The notes under the pieces are model-generated. The model was not told the DNA's origin. It saw only the letters and a program-made list of their open reading frames with translations, and searched no databases. From Pseudoalteromonas luteoviolacea (GTDB lineage Bacteria > Pseudomonadota > Gammaproteobacteria > Enterobacterales > Alteromonadaceae): DNA of 64,000 nucleotides. Position 1 is the first letter of the stretch; the number at the start of each line of letters is the position of its first letter. Shown piece after piece: positions 35,059 through 43,903 of the stretch. Where the stretch lies: contig NZ_JAKFZS010000031.1 in the NCBI RefSeq assembly GCF_021654285.1, forward strand, positions 1 to 64,000, read 5' to 3'. Both the position numbers and the translations under genes were made by a program.

Positions 35059-36189
35059 GTGCAGTATCAGTTTATTCAAACTCAAGCGGAGTTAGATAAA
35101 TTTATTAACCTCATTTGTGAAAGTAAAATTTTAGCAATTGATACCGAGTTTATGCGTCGTAGAACGCTGTATCCTGAAAGTGCTTTATTCCAAGTGTATG
35201 ACGGTACACATCTAGCTTTAATTGACCCATTGATTGATATGGACTTTTCAGCTTTGTGGGCACTTTTTACTTCACAAGATGTGATAAAAGTAATTCATTC
35301 TCCCTCTGAAGACATTGAAGTATTCCAAAAATTTGGTGGTATCGTGCCTTCTCCTTTATTTGATACTCAATTTGCGTTGCAGTTGTTGGGCGAGGGGAAT
35401 TGCGTTGGTTTTGCAAACATGGTTAAAAACCTTTTGGATGTTGAAATCGATAAGAGCATGTCGCGCACAGATTGGCTTAAAAGACCATTATCAGATAAAC
35501 AGTTGGAATATGCCGCAGCTGATGTTTACTACCTTCTTCCTTGTTTTGAAAAACTAATAAAGAAAATAGAAGAAAAGCAGTTATTTGATATCGTGATATC
35601 AGAGAGTGAATTGATTGCTCAAAAGCGTGCTTTTAGAACGCCGGATGAATACCTTTACTTAAACATTAAAAATGTTTGGCAGTTAAGAGGGCGTGATCTT
35701 GCTGTATTGAGAGAACTGGCGGCTTGGCGTATGAATAAAGCTGAAAAGAAAAATATCTCGGTGAATTTCATACTTAAAGAGCTCAATATGGTTGAGATTG
35801 CTAAGCGGCGTCCTAGTTCACTTTCGAGTATGCGCAATATTCCAGAAGTAGACGCCATGGAAGTGAATCGATCTGGTAAAGAAATATTAGCGTGTATCGA
35901 GAAAGGTAAAGCCGTACCAGAAGATACTTTACCTGCAAAAGTAAAAAGACTCATTGACTTTGCACAGTACAAAAGAGCGGCGAAAGAAATTAAGTCAGAC
36001 ATTATGGATGTTGCTAAGAAGAGTAACTTACCTGTTGATGTCATTGCATCTAAAAAGCAAATTAATCAAGTGATCAGCTGGAATTGGAAGCTCAGTGCCA
36101 AAGAGCGCGAAGTAATGATAAAACCAGATTTATTCCAGGGCTGGCGTAAGCAACTCATTGGAGATGCGCTTAAAAAGTGGGAAGTATAA
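35059..36189 (+). CDS. rnd: Ribonuclease D
   Basis: A 376-residue 3'-5' exoribonuclease of the DEDD family that trims tRNA precursors and other stable RNAs. Acidic residues appear in AIDTEFMRRRTLYPE (about 25-40), HSPSEDIEVFQKFGG, PLFDTQFALQLLG and YAAADVYYLLPCF (Y and D of the DEDDy form), followed by an HRDC domain (about 212-290, LRELAAWRMNKAEKKNISVN). Start is the GTG at 35059 with GAAGGAG 5 bases upstream; the ATG two bases earlier is out of frame and stops quickly. It directly follows fadD. Confidence 0.96.
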   Translation: MQYQFIQTQAELDKFINLICESKILAIDTEFMRRRTLYPESALFQVYDGTHLALIDPLIDMDFSALWALFTSQDVIKVIHSPSEDIEVFQKFGGIVPSPLFDTQFALQLLGEGNCVGFANMVKNLLDVEIDKSMSRTDWLKRPLSDKQLEYAAADVYYLLPCFEKLIKKIEEKQLFDIVISESELIAQKRAFRTPDEYLYLNIKNVWQLRGRDLAVLRELAAWRMNKAEKKNISVNFILKELNMVEIAKRRPSSLSSMRNIPEVDAMEVNRSGKEILACIEKGKAVPEDTLPAKVKRLIDFAQYKRAAKEIKSDIMDVAKKSNLPVDVIASKKQINQVISWNWKLSAKEREVMIKPDLFQGWRKQLIGDALKKWEV

Positions 36190-36205
36190 CTGTTGTTTTA
36201 GTTTC

Positions 36206-36234
36206 TTCGAGCGAAGTAGTGTACTTCGCTCGAA
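36206..36234. terminator. Perfect 13-bp hairpin between convergent rnd and metallo-hydrolase genes
   Basis: TTCGAGCGAAGTA (36206-36218) pairs perfectly with TACTTCGCTCGAA (36222-36234) around GTG. It occupies the short gap between convergent genes and is a likely bidirectional terminator despite a short T-tract. Confidence 0.7.
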
Positions 36235-36242
36235 CTATCTAA

Positions 36243-37337
36243 TCAGAATTTAACTTGCTCACCTTCATTTAAAATATACAGTGGGGAGCGGCTTTTCAGC
36301 TCACCCTTCATATGTAACAGACGAAACAGGGCTGAGTGTGATGTATGATCGCCCATTTTCCAGCTCATATTTCCGTGTCCCCAAGGGATCATAACACCGC
36401 AATTTAGCTCATCAGCTGCAATGAGCGCATCTTCTGGCGTTAAATGGACATTTCTATACCACTTTCCATGTTTCTCATGGTGGTAAGATGCAATTGGGAT
36501 AAGACAGACATCCATATCACCATACTGTTGGTGAATATCTTTAAAGTGCCCAGAGTACCCCGTATCTCCGGCAAAAAACAATTTCCTGCCTTTACTTTCG
36601 AATACCCAGCCCCCCCAGAGTGTCTCATCATCATCACTTGTGATCATGGGCACAACAATACGACTACTAAAATGGTGTGCAGGGACAAAATGGACTTTTG
36701 TGTCACCGATATCATATTTTGAGAACCAAGGCATTTCGACAATATTATACCCACCAGTAGGAAAGTAATCTGCAAAGTTTAAAGGGGTTAGGTAGGTTGG
36801 ATGATTACCTATGTTTTCAATATCTGATTTATTGAAGTGGTCATAATGGATATGCGAATAGACGACTGCCTGAGTATCTTCAAGTGTTTGTTTACTGTAT
36901 GCACTGGGCTCGGTTCGATAAAAACCACCTGCCAAGTGAACAAATGCCCAATCTACAGGCCAGTCAAATTGACCTGTGACAGGGTCAATCAGTATGGTTT
37001 CTCCCGAAGGTGTCGTTACGGCAAAGCTAGCGTGACCTAACCATCTAACATTAAAAGCGTTTTCTGTAGTAATGGAAAGCACAGGGTTTTGACCAACATA
37101 CTGGCAGCGTTCCATGTCATTTTCGCACTGAATATCTTGGCTTTTAGGGTAGCAATTTTCTTTACAAGTATAAGGATAATCTTCGGGCATCTTGTATGTA
37201 TTGGCAAATTGATGGGTATAGCCTTCAGTCACTTTGTATTTAATGTCTTTGGTCGGTTCCAAGCGATTTACATTATTTTGTGAAGCACAACTTGCTAGTA
37301 ATATGCAAAGTGGAAGAGGGAAGTATTTGTTTATCAT
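36243..37337 (-). CDS. Metallo-beta-lactamase-fold lipoprotein (NAPE-PLD/UlaG-like hydrolase)
   Basis: A 364-residue lipoprotein (lipobox LLASC, Cys17) with a metallo-beta-lactamase fold from about residue 90. Zinc motifs: HIHYDHFN (162-169), PAHHFSSR, FFAGDTGYSGHF and PWGHGNMSW. VRWLGHASFAVTTPSGETIL is the entry strand typical of the NAPE-PLD and UlaG-like branch. That branch includes phospholipase D-type enzymes acting on N-acyl-phosphatidylethanolamine, so a lipid phosphodiesterase role at the envelope is possible but not shown. A pre-domain with several cysteines (58, 62, 71, 78) may be disulfide-bonded. Confidence 0.87.
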   Translation of the reverse strand: MINKYFPLPLCILLASCASQNNVNRLEPTKDIKYKVTEGYTHQFANTYKMPEDYPYTCKENCYPKSQDIQCENDMERCQYVGQNPVLSITTENAFNVRWLGHASFAVTTPSGETILIDPVTGQFDWPVDWAFVHLAGGFYRTEPSAYSKQTLEDTQAVVYSHIHYDHFNKSDIENIGNHPTYLTPLNFADYFPTGGYNIVEMPWFSKYDIGDTKVHFVPAHHFSSRIVVPMITSDDDETLWGGWVFESKGRKLFFAGDTGYSGHFKDIHQQYGDMDVCLIPIASYHHEKHGKWYRNVHLTPEDALIAADELNCGVMIPWGHGNMSWKMGDHTSHSALFRLLHMKGELKSRSPLYILNEGEQVKF

Positions 37338-37436
37338 GGGTGTAAAATTTCTTATTGTAATTATCCGAGTCTGTCTCTATCCTAAAATTGCTTAACATTT
37401 AGAGTGTTAACCAATTTAATTCACTATGGGAGTGTT

Positions 37437-37691
37437 ATGGAACGAGTTTCAGACGAAACCTGGTACGCAGTTTTAATATTCTTTTCGTTGATAATAGTAC
37501 CTTTTTTAATAGGGCTCGCAATATTTAAAGTGTATCGAAAAGTGTTTCCATACACACATTCTGAGCATGACTCTATTGTAGAGACGTTAAACGCAAAGCG
37601 ACTGGGTTTTTTTCGACCTTTTTTAATCGGTTGGATTGTGTGCGGACCAATTGTATATTGGTTTTATAGAGAATATTTGCAATATGTGTAG
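37437..37691 (+). CDS. Small membrane protein, unknown
   Basis: I take the ATG at 37437 (84 residues), which has GGGAG 4 bases upstream; an in-frame GTG at 37404 would add 11 residues. Two hydrophobic segments are visible, about residues 10-31 (VLIFFSLIIVPFLIGLAIF) and 60-77 (FLIGWIVCGPIVYWFY), with a charged loop between. No family recognised. Confidence 0.65.
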   Translation: MERVSDETWYAVLIFFSLIIVPFLIGLAIFKVYRKVFPYTHSEHDSIVETLNAKRLGFFRPFLIGWIVCGPIVYWFYREYLQYV

Positions 37692-37700
37692 TGGTTAAAT

Positions 37701-37718
37701 AGGCTCATCCTTGAGCCT
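37701..37718. terminator. Hairpin between convergent genes
   Basis: AGGCTCA (37701-37707) pairs with TGAGCCT (37712-37718) around a 4-base loop between the small membrane protein gene and the convergent kinase gene. No strong T-run. Confidence 0.5.
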
Positions 37719-37740
37719 GTCTCACACTTAGGAAATTTTA

Positions 37741-38691
37741 TTATTCAATATCATGGTTGCTTGGAAGAGAAACAAAAGAGCCAAACCTTGTGACGGCATA
37801 CGCCCCACATTTCGCTGAGAAATTGACCAAGTCGAGCACTTGTGCCTCACTACTGACTATTTCTTCAAATGGGGTTTGAGGTAATTTTCGTGTTAGCTCA
37901 GCAAGTAAGCCTCCCACAAATGCATCTCCACCCGCGGTTGTATCAACTGCTTTTACATTCGGCGGCGTGATGTATCCAGAAAACTGCTCAGTAAAATAAC
38001 GAATGTCATTAGCACCGTCAGTGATGACAAGCAATTTAACTTTACTAGATAATATTGCCTCAATGGTGTTTTGCTCATCTTTAGAAGGGTGGGCATGTGT
38101 ATTTAAAAATACCAACTCTTCTTTAGACAACTTAACCACATCAGATTGAGACATAATGTGCCAAATTCTGTCGAGGCAATGATTCATCGAAGGCCAAAGG
38201 TTTTCACGCAAATTCATATCAAAGCTTTTGATAAGGCCATATTGCTTAGCTTTTTCCATTGCTGTGACAGTGCTTAGATAAATGTTTTTCTCTGTCAGAC
38301 TGTTAGAGCACACATGTAAAATGGTTCCCTGCTCAAACATACTTTCTTCGAAATCTTCTTCACGAAATAGCAAATCCGCTGCTGGTGGTCGATAAAAGCT
38401 AAAGCTCCTGTCTCCATCACTATCTAAAGACACAAAGGCCAACGCTGTTTTTGCTTGAGCGGTAAATTTTACAAACTCGGTATTTACTTGTTGACTGGAG
38501 AGTTCATCTTTTAAAAAGTGACCAAACATATCATCACCGAGCATACCGCAAAATGTGCTATTTATGCCTTGTTTGGCTACGGCAACAGAGACATTTGCTG
38601 GCGCGCCACCAGCATATTTAGTAAAGGATTCCGGTGTGCCACCATCAGATAAAAAGTCTATTAGCGCTTCACCAAAGCAAATAACGCTCAT
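37741..38691 (-). CDS. PfkB-family sugar kinase, probable fructokinase
   Basis: A 316-residue ribokinase-family protein. N-terminal signature YAGGAPANVSVAVAKQG (about 26-42) and C-terminal signature DTTAGGDAFVGGLLAEL (near 245), whose Asp is the catalytic base. In this setting the likely reaction is ATP-dependent phosphorylation of fructose to fructose-6-phosphate after isomerisation of mannose. Its ATG overlaps the stop codon of the upstream isomerase gene (TAATG), so the two are translationally coupled. Specificity for fructose versus another hexose is inference. Confidence 0.88.
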   Translation of the reverse strand: MSVICFGEALIDFLSDGGTPESFTKYAGGAPANVSVAVAKQGINSTFCGMLGDDMFGHFLKDELSSQQVNTEFVKFTAQAKTALAFVSLDSDGDRSFSFYRPPAADLLFREEDFEESMFEQGTILHVCSNSLTEKNIYLSTVTAMEKAKQYGLIKSFDMNLRENLWPSMNHCLDRIWHIMSQSDVVKLSKEELVFLNTHAHPSKDEQNTIEAILSSKVKLLVITDGANDIRYFTEQFSGYITPPNVKAVDTTAGGDAFVGGLLAELTRKLPQTPFEEIVSSEAQVLDLVNFSAKCGAYAVTRFGSFVSLPSNHDIE

Positions 38692-39881
38692 TAACTTCTC
38701 TCACTTAAATTGTAGGCTCTCAAGACTTCGTAACAGGCACCCATTGTGTGGTAATCGGTTTTACCAGCAGGGCTCTTTTCATCGCTGTAACTGCGGTTGT
38801 CTTGGGTCAGAATTCGATACCAAGCGCCGTATTTATGATCGATCATATTATCCCAGCTGTATTGCCAGATTTTTTCATACCATTGCCAATACTGCTCATC
38901 GTTTGTTTCAATTGCTAACAGGGCAGCGGCTGCAAAGCTTTCTGCTTGAACCCAAAAATATTTGTCGCCATCACAAATGCTTTTATCTGGTGCAAAACCG
39001 TAGCAAATACCACCATGCTCTTCATCCCACGCATGTTCAAGGGCTTGATCGAATAAGAATTTAGCCTTGTCTACCATCCAAGATTCTGGTTTATGTCTAT
39101 TTAGGATCAAGAGTAGTTTGGTCCATTCTGTTTGGTGGCCTGGCTGGAAACCCCAAGGTCTAAATAAGTGCTTAGGATTGTCTTTATTGTAATCCCAATC
39201 TATTTCCCAATCGCTGTTGTAATGCTCCCAAACTAGACCATCAGCTAAGCTTGCTTGTTTCACTGTCATATTGTGTGCAAGTGTGTAGGCGCGGTCTAAA
39301 AACTTGTTATCATTGGTGGCTTCAAAACACATAAGCAGTGCTTCACACATATGCATGTTCGCGTTTTGACCGCGATATTTGTCTGCATTAGTAAAGTTTG
39401 CATCAAATTCATCAAGATATAACCCGAACTCAGTGTCATAGTATTTTTGTTCTAATAGTGACCAGACTTGCTCGATAGTATCTTTTGCTGAAGTGATACC
39501 TGCTTTTACAGCCATGGCGTTTGCAAGTAATACAAATGCAAGGCCGTAACAATGATTGGTTAGGTCGCTCGCCACACCATTTTCGATAAGCCAAGCGTAT
39601 CCGCCACTTTCTTGCTTATGGACCTTTTCTAAGTAATCTAGGCCATGTTGCACTAACTCCAAATATTCAGCGTTGTCTGTATTGATATATGCCATGGCAT
39701 AGTTGAAAACAAATCGCGTACTCGATACTAGATGACGCGTGCTGTCATCATAAATGTCACCGTTATCCTTGAAAAACTGATAAAATCCACCCTTGTTGTC
39801 TACGCACCTCGGATGATAGAACGCCATCGTTTTATCAATATGTTGCTGTAAAAAATCTCTACTCTTAAAATCTAGCGACAT
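38691..39881 (-). CDS. AGE-family epimerase/isomerase, probable D-mannose isomerase
   Basis: With the ATG at 39881 (after a GGAG) the protein has 396 residues; an in-frame ATG at 39953 would add 24 without homology-like sequence. It shows the alpha/alpha-barrel repeat pattern of N-acylglucosamine 2-epimerases and mannose isomerases (FYHPRCVDNKGGFYQFF, ANMHMCEALLMCFEAT, WGFQPGHQTEWTKLLL with its catalytic His-Glu pair, KYFWVQAESFAAAALL). Beside a PfkB kinase, a FucP-type transporter and a GH92 mannosidase, conversion of mannose to fructose is the best guess. The LacI-type operator at 40035-40048 lies upstream. Confidence 0.86.
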   Translation of the reverse strand: MSLDFKSRDFLQQHIDKTMAFYHPRCVDNKGGFYQFFKDNGDIYDDSTRHLVSSTRFVFNYAMAYINTDNAEYLELVQHGLDYLEKVHKQESGGYAWLIENGVASDLTNHCYGLAFVLLANAMAVKAGITSAKDTIEQVWSLLEQKYYDTEFGLYLDEFDANFTNADKYRGQNANMHMCEALLMCFEATNDNKFLDRAYTLAHNMTVKQASLADGLVWEHYNSDWEIDWDYNKDNPKHLFRPWGFQPGHQTEWTKLLLILNRHKPESWMVDKAKFLFDQALEHAWDEEHGGICYGFAPDKSICDGDKYFWVQAESFAAAALLAIETNDEQYWQWYEKIWQYSWDNMIDHKYGAWYRILTQDNRSYSDEKSPAGKTDYHTMGACYEVLRAYNLSERS

Positions 39882-40034
39882 TATTTGTGCTCCACTCTCA
39901 AATCGCGTAGCGGTCAATGTATGTAAGCGCATTTTAAACTGCGATATATACAATAAAAATCTGAACTTGGTCTATTCAGTATATTGACCGTGTTTTCTCA
40001 TTTATTCATTTACTGTAGCATCTTAAAAAAAATA

Positions 40035-40048
40035 ATGGAACGATCCAA
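40035..40048. promoter_or_regulatory. LacI-type operator between isomerase and transporter genes
   Basis: ATGGAACGATCCAA differs by one base from the perfect copy TTGGAACGATCCAA at 41506-41519. Arms (T)TGGA and TCCAA surround a centre with CG, the hallmark of LacI-family sites. It lies in the divergent spacer and could control both directions. No LacI-family gene is in the window. Confidence 0.72.
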
Positions 40049-40056
40049 TAAAACAT

Positions 40057-40086
40057 TTGTGATTTTCTTGTAACAATGTGTAGAAT
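40057..40086 (+). promoter_or_regulatory. Probable promoter of the sugar transporter gene
   Basis: TTGTGA (40057-40062), an 18-base spacer and TAGAAT (40081-40086) form a reasonable sigma-70 promoter. The operator lies just upstream of its -35 element. Confidence 0.5.
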
Positions 40087-40116
40087 CATTACATCCTTTA
40101 ACATGGAGTAATCCGA

Positions 40117-41388
40117 GTGAGTGAAATCAACATGAATCAAAGCATTGCTGCAGGCACCCAGAACAACGAAAAAAACTACTTTTTTCCGCTTGCTGCGATG
40201 ACAACCCTGTTCTTTTTATGGGGTTTTATTACTGTATTTAACGATGTTTTAATTCCAAGGTTAAAAAGCGTTTTTGACTTAAACTACACAGAAGCGATGT
40301 TAATTCAATTCTGTTTCTTCATTGCCTACTTTGTTGTCTCTCTACCTGCCGGTAATCTAGTTAAGCGACTAGGTTATCAAAAAGGCATTATTATCGGCCT
40401 TGTTGTCGCTGCTGCTGGGTGTTTACTATTTTATCCTGCGGTGATAGTGCACCAGTACTGGGTTTTCTTAACTGCTTTATTTGTGATGGCATCAGGTATC
40501 GTTATTTTACAGGTTTCTGCTAACCCGTATGTTGCAGCACTGGGTACGCCAAAAACAGCTTCAAGCCGTTTAAACTTAGCGCAAGCACTTAACTCATTGG
40601 GCACAACTCTAGGTCCAATCGCTGGTGGTATGTTGTTATTTGGTGCAGGCAGCGCAGCGGTGGTCGAAGCTGCGAATGCTGATTCGGTCAAAGTGCCTTA
40701 CTTGGTTATTGCAGGTTGCTTGCTCGCAATCGCGGTTGTGTTTGCGTTTTTGAAGCTACCAACAATCGAAGCGCATATTGAAACTGAAGACTGTAAAGTC
40801 AAAGACAAAAACTTAAAAGAAGCGCCGCATTTAATGATGGGGGTTGTCGCTATATTTTGTTACGTAGGTGCGGAGGTCTCAATAGGTAGCTTTATCGTAA
40901 ACTATTTTGCTGAAGAACATATTGGTGGCTTAGATGCGCCAACCGCAGCAAAACTGCTTGGTTATTATTGGGGCGGGGCGATGGTTGGTCGTTTTATTGG
41001 TTCCCAAGCACTTAAATACGTAGCGCCTTCGAAAGCATTGGTATTCAACTCAGTATTTGTCATGTTGTTGTTGGCAATGACCATGTTTACAGAAGGTAAT
41101 ATTGCGATGGTGTCTGTGTTGGCGATAGGTTTGTTTAACTCAATCATGTTCCCAACTATTTTTACAACTGCAATTGAAGGCCTAGGTTCACTGACAAGTA
41201 AAGGTTCAGGTTGGTTGTGTTTGGCCATTGTTGGTGGTGCTATTATCCCTTTATTACAAGGGGTTGTAGCAGACACGATGCATATTCAAATCAGTTTCAT
41301 TGTACCGCTTGTTTGCTATATTTTCATTGCTTGGTACGGCTTAAATGTTGTCAAACTATCAAAGCAATGGCATGACAAAATAGCGTAA
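40117..41388 (+). CDS. FucP-type MFS sugar transporter
   Basis: A 423-residue major facilitator with 12 predicted membrane segments, of the FucP/GluP sugar:proton symporter group (FFLWGFITVFNDVLIPRLK near residue 30; AYFVVSLPAGNLVKRLGYQKG; ILQVSANPYVAALGTPKTASSRL; YYWGGAMVGRFIGSQ). The GTG at 40117 has GGAG 8 bases upstream; an ATG five codons later is an alternative. With the neighbouring mannoside genes the likely substrate is mannose. It ends at a strong terminator. Confidence 0.9.
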   Translation: MSEINMNQSIAAGTQNNEKNYFFPLAAMTTLFFLWGFITVFNDVLIPRLKSVFDLNYTEAMLIQFCFFIAYFVVSLPAGNLVKRLGYQKGIIIGLVVAAAGCLLFYPAVIVHQYWVFLTALFVMASGIVILQVSANPYVAALGTPKTASSRLNLAQALNSLGTTLGPIAGGMLLFGAGSAAVVEAANADSVKVPYLVIAGCLLAIAVVFAFLKLPTIEAHIETEDCKVKDKNLKEAPHLMMGVVAIFCYVGAEVSIGSFIVNYFAEEHIGGLDAPTAAKLLGYYWGGAMVGRFIGSQALKYVAPSKALVFNSVFVMLLLAMTMFTEGNIAMVSVLAIGLFNSIMFPTIFTTAIEGLGSLTSKGSGWLCLAIVGGAIIPLLQGVVADTMHIQISFIVPLVCYIFIAWYGLNVVKLSKQWHDKIA

Positions 41389-41408
41389 CGCTAAAACTTC
41401 TTTCCAAT

Positions 41409-41434
41409 AAGGCAAGTGTTCACTTGCCTTTTTT
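41409..41434 (+). terminator. Intrinsic terminator of the transporter gene
   Basis: AAGGCAAGTG (41409-41418) pairs perfectly with CACTTGCCTT (41421-41430), followed by TTTT. Confidence 0.88.
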
Positions 41435-41467
41435 AACTTAAATTTATAAATTTCTATCTCATAAGTA

Positions 41468-41519
41468 TTGAATACGTATTCATAGACGTTGTATATTAAA
41501 CCTAGTTGGAACGATCCAA
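41468..41519 (+). promoter_or_regulatory. Promoter and LacI-type operator of the mannosidase operon
   Basis: TTGAAT (41468-41473), an 18-base spacer and TATATT (41492-41497) make a sigma-70 promoter. The operator TTGGAACGATCCAA (41506-41519) starts 9 bases after the -10 element, overlapping the expected transcription start, the classic place for repression. Confidence 0.75.
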
Positions 41520-41546
41520 TCATAATTTAGAATAAAGGAGAGGCAC

Positions 41547-43901
41547 ATGCATCGCTCTATTTGGGCTGCAGCTATGTTGTCACTTACCTCAATTTCTTCG
41601 GTAAGTGTGGCAAGCGAATCAAACACGCAGTGGGTTGATACATTCATTGGTACTGGCGGAGATGGTCACACATTCCCCGGTGCAGTTGTTCCATTCGGTA
41701 TGGTCCAATTGAGTCCTGATACTGATAACCCTATGCGCGGCGTTTCACCACAACCAGAAATATACAAGCGCTGTGCAGGCTATCACTATGATGATCATAC
41801 GATAGTAGGTTTCTCTCATACGCATTTCTCAGGCACTGGTCATTCTGATTTAGGTGACTTATTGGTTATGCCAATCACTGGCGATGTAAAACTAACGGCA
41901 GGTACTGCAGAAAAGCCAGATACTGGCTATCGTTCGCGCTTTTCTCACGATAAAGAGTGGTCAGAGCCGGGTTATTATGGCGTTGAATTACAAGACTACG
42001 ATGTGACTGCTGAGCTAACAGCAACAACTCGTGTGGGTATGCACAAGTATACCTTTAATAGCCATGATGACGGCCATGTTCTATTTGATTTAACTAGTTC
42101 AATTTATAACTTCGAGAACAAGGTTATTTGGAGTGACATTCGTAAGGTAGATGACAGAACGCTAGTTGCTTACCGTGCGACTAATGGTTGGGCGCGCAAT
42201 AGACAAATGTACTTTGCAATTCAATTCTCGCAGCCTATCGATGACTATGAGTTTATCAACGAAGACAACATGCGTTACAGATGTATGAATTGTCTGAATA
42301 CCAAGCAAAAGCACTCAACGATTGAAAACAAAGCAGTTAAAATGACTGCGGGTAAAGCAGTTAAATTTGTTGCTTCATTCGATGGCCTAAAAGACAAACC
42401 GCTGTACGTTAAAGTTGGTTTGTCGGCGGTGAGCCGTTCAAATGCACTTGAAAACTTAAATGCAGAAATTCCGCATTGGGACTTTGATAAAGTGCGTGCT
42501 GAGTCAAAGCAGCTTTGGGCTAATTACTTAGATAAAGTTGATGTTGAAGGCACCGTATCTGAAAAGCGTCAATTTTACACTGCGCTATATCACGCATTAC
42601 AAGCTCCAAGCATTTACCAAGACGTAAACGGTCAATACCGAGGTGTTGATGGTGAGATCCATGACGGTAAGGGCTTTGAACACTACACATTATTCTCTCT
42701 TTGGGATACTTATCGCGCACTGCACCCGTTACTGACGTACATCGACCCAGATCGCGTATCGGGCATGATCCAATCTATGTTAGTTCACTATCAACAAAGT
42801 TATGAAAAGATGCTGCCTATTTGGTCTTTCCATGCACATGAAACTTGGACAATGATTGGCTATCACGCTGTATCGGTCATTGCAGACGCTTATCTTAAAG
42901 GTATTCGTGATTATGACATTGATTTAGCGGTTGAAGCGATAACTAACACGGCAAATAACAAGGTGTATGACGCGATCCCAGAGTATAAAAAGTATGGCTA
43001 TGTACCTATGGATGTATTGCCAGAGTCAGTATCTATTACGCTAGAGTATGCGTACGATGATTATGCTATTGCACGTATGTTTGAGGCGATGGGCAAAACA
43101 GAGCTGGCTAAAGATTACTATGCACGTGCAATGAGTTACAGAAACGTGTTTGATCCTGAAACTAAGTTCATGCGTGGTCGTGATACTAAAGGTAACTGGA
43201 ACCCTGATTTCAATGCATATGAAGCGAAGTATATGGGCGCATTTACAGAAGGTAACTCGATGCAGTACAGCTTCTACGTACCGCACGATGTTGCAGGCCT
43301 AATTGACTTGATGGGCGGCGATGACGCATTTGAAAAGCGTTTAGATGACTTATTCGATACCCATTTATCTGCTGACATGATCAAAGAGCATGAAGATATC
43401 GCAGGTTTAATTGGTAACTATGCACACGGTAATGAGCCAAGCCACCATATTGCTTACCTTTATAACTATGCGGGTAAGCCATGGCGTACACAAGAGCGCA
43501 TCCGTCAAATCATGGATACACTGAGCTCTGACAAGCCTGATGGTCTTGCGGGCAACGATGATGTTGGTCAGATGTCTGCGTGGTATATTTTCTCAGCGAT
43601 GGGTTTCTACCCAGTAGCACCGGGTGATTTGTCATACGCAATTGGCGCGCCGCAAACACCTAAAGTCACCTTAAAGCTGGCAAATGGTAAAACATTCACA
43701 ACGACTGCTAAAGGCTTAAGTAAAACACATAAGTATATTCAATCTGTGAGCTTAAATGGTAAGCCACTAAACCGTAACTACTTAACGCACGCAGATATTA
43801 TGGCTGGTGGTGAGCTTAAGTATGTAATGAGTGATAAGCCGAACAAAGCATGGGGTAGCGAAATTAGCGCACGTCCACCGTCAATGTCGGAGTATAACTA
43901 A
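41547..43901 (+). CDS. Secreted GH92 alpha-mannosidase
   Basis: A 784-residue protein with a signal peptide (about 1-23, SISSVSVASES). GH92 features are clear: VDTFIGTGGDGHTFPGAVVPFGMVQ near the N-terminus, GFSHTHFSGTGHSDLGD, YTALYHALQAPS, YTLFSLWDTYRALHPLL, GNEPSHHIAYLYNYAGKPW and GNDDVGQMSAWYIFSAMGFYPVAPG, which includes the calcium and catalytic acidic residues of the family. GH92 enzymes are calcium-dependent exo-alpha-mannosidases, often on alpha-1,2 linkages of N-glycans or mannans. A strong site (AAAGGAGAGG) precedes the ATG. The next gene begins 2 bases after the stop. Confidence 0.95.
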   Translation: MHRSIWAAAMLSLTSISSVSVASESNTQWVDTFIGTGGDGHTFPGAVVPFGMVQLSPDTDNPMRGVSPQPEIYKRCAGYHYDDHTIVGFSHTHFSGTGHSDLGDLLVMPITGDVKLTAGTAEKPDTGYRSRFSHDKEWSEPGYYGVELQDYDVTAELTATTRVGMHKYTFNSHDDGHVLFDLTSSIYNFENKVIWSDIRKVDDRTLVAYRATNGWARNRQMYFAIQFSQPIDDYEFINEDNMRYRCMNCLNTKQKHSTIENKAVKMTAGKAVKFVASFDGLKDKPLYVKVGLSAVSRSNALENLNAEIPHWDFDKVRAESKQLWANYLDKVDVEGTVSEKRQFYTALYHALQAPSIYQDVNGQYRGVDGEIHDGKGFEHYTLFSLWDTYRALHPLLTYIDPDRVSGMIQSMLVHYQQSYEKMLPIWSFHAHETWTMIGYHAVSVIADAYLKGIRDYDIDLAVEAITNTANNKVYDAIPEYKKYGYVPMDVLPESVSITLEYAYDDYAIARMFEAMGKTELAKDYYARAMSYRNVFDPETKFMRGRDTKGNWNPDFNAYEAKYMGAFTEGNSMQYSFYVPHDVAGLIDLMGGDDAFEKRLDDLFDTHLSADMIKEHEDIAGLIGNYAHGNEPSHHIAYLYNYAGKPWRTQERIRQIMDTLSSDKPDGLAGNDDVGQMSAWYIFSAMGFYPVAPGDLSYAIGAPQTPKVTLKLANGKTFTTTAKGLSKTHKYIQSVSLNGKPLNRNYLTHADIMAGGELKYVMSDKPNKAWGSEISARPPSMSEYN

Positions 43902-43903
43902 GC

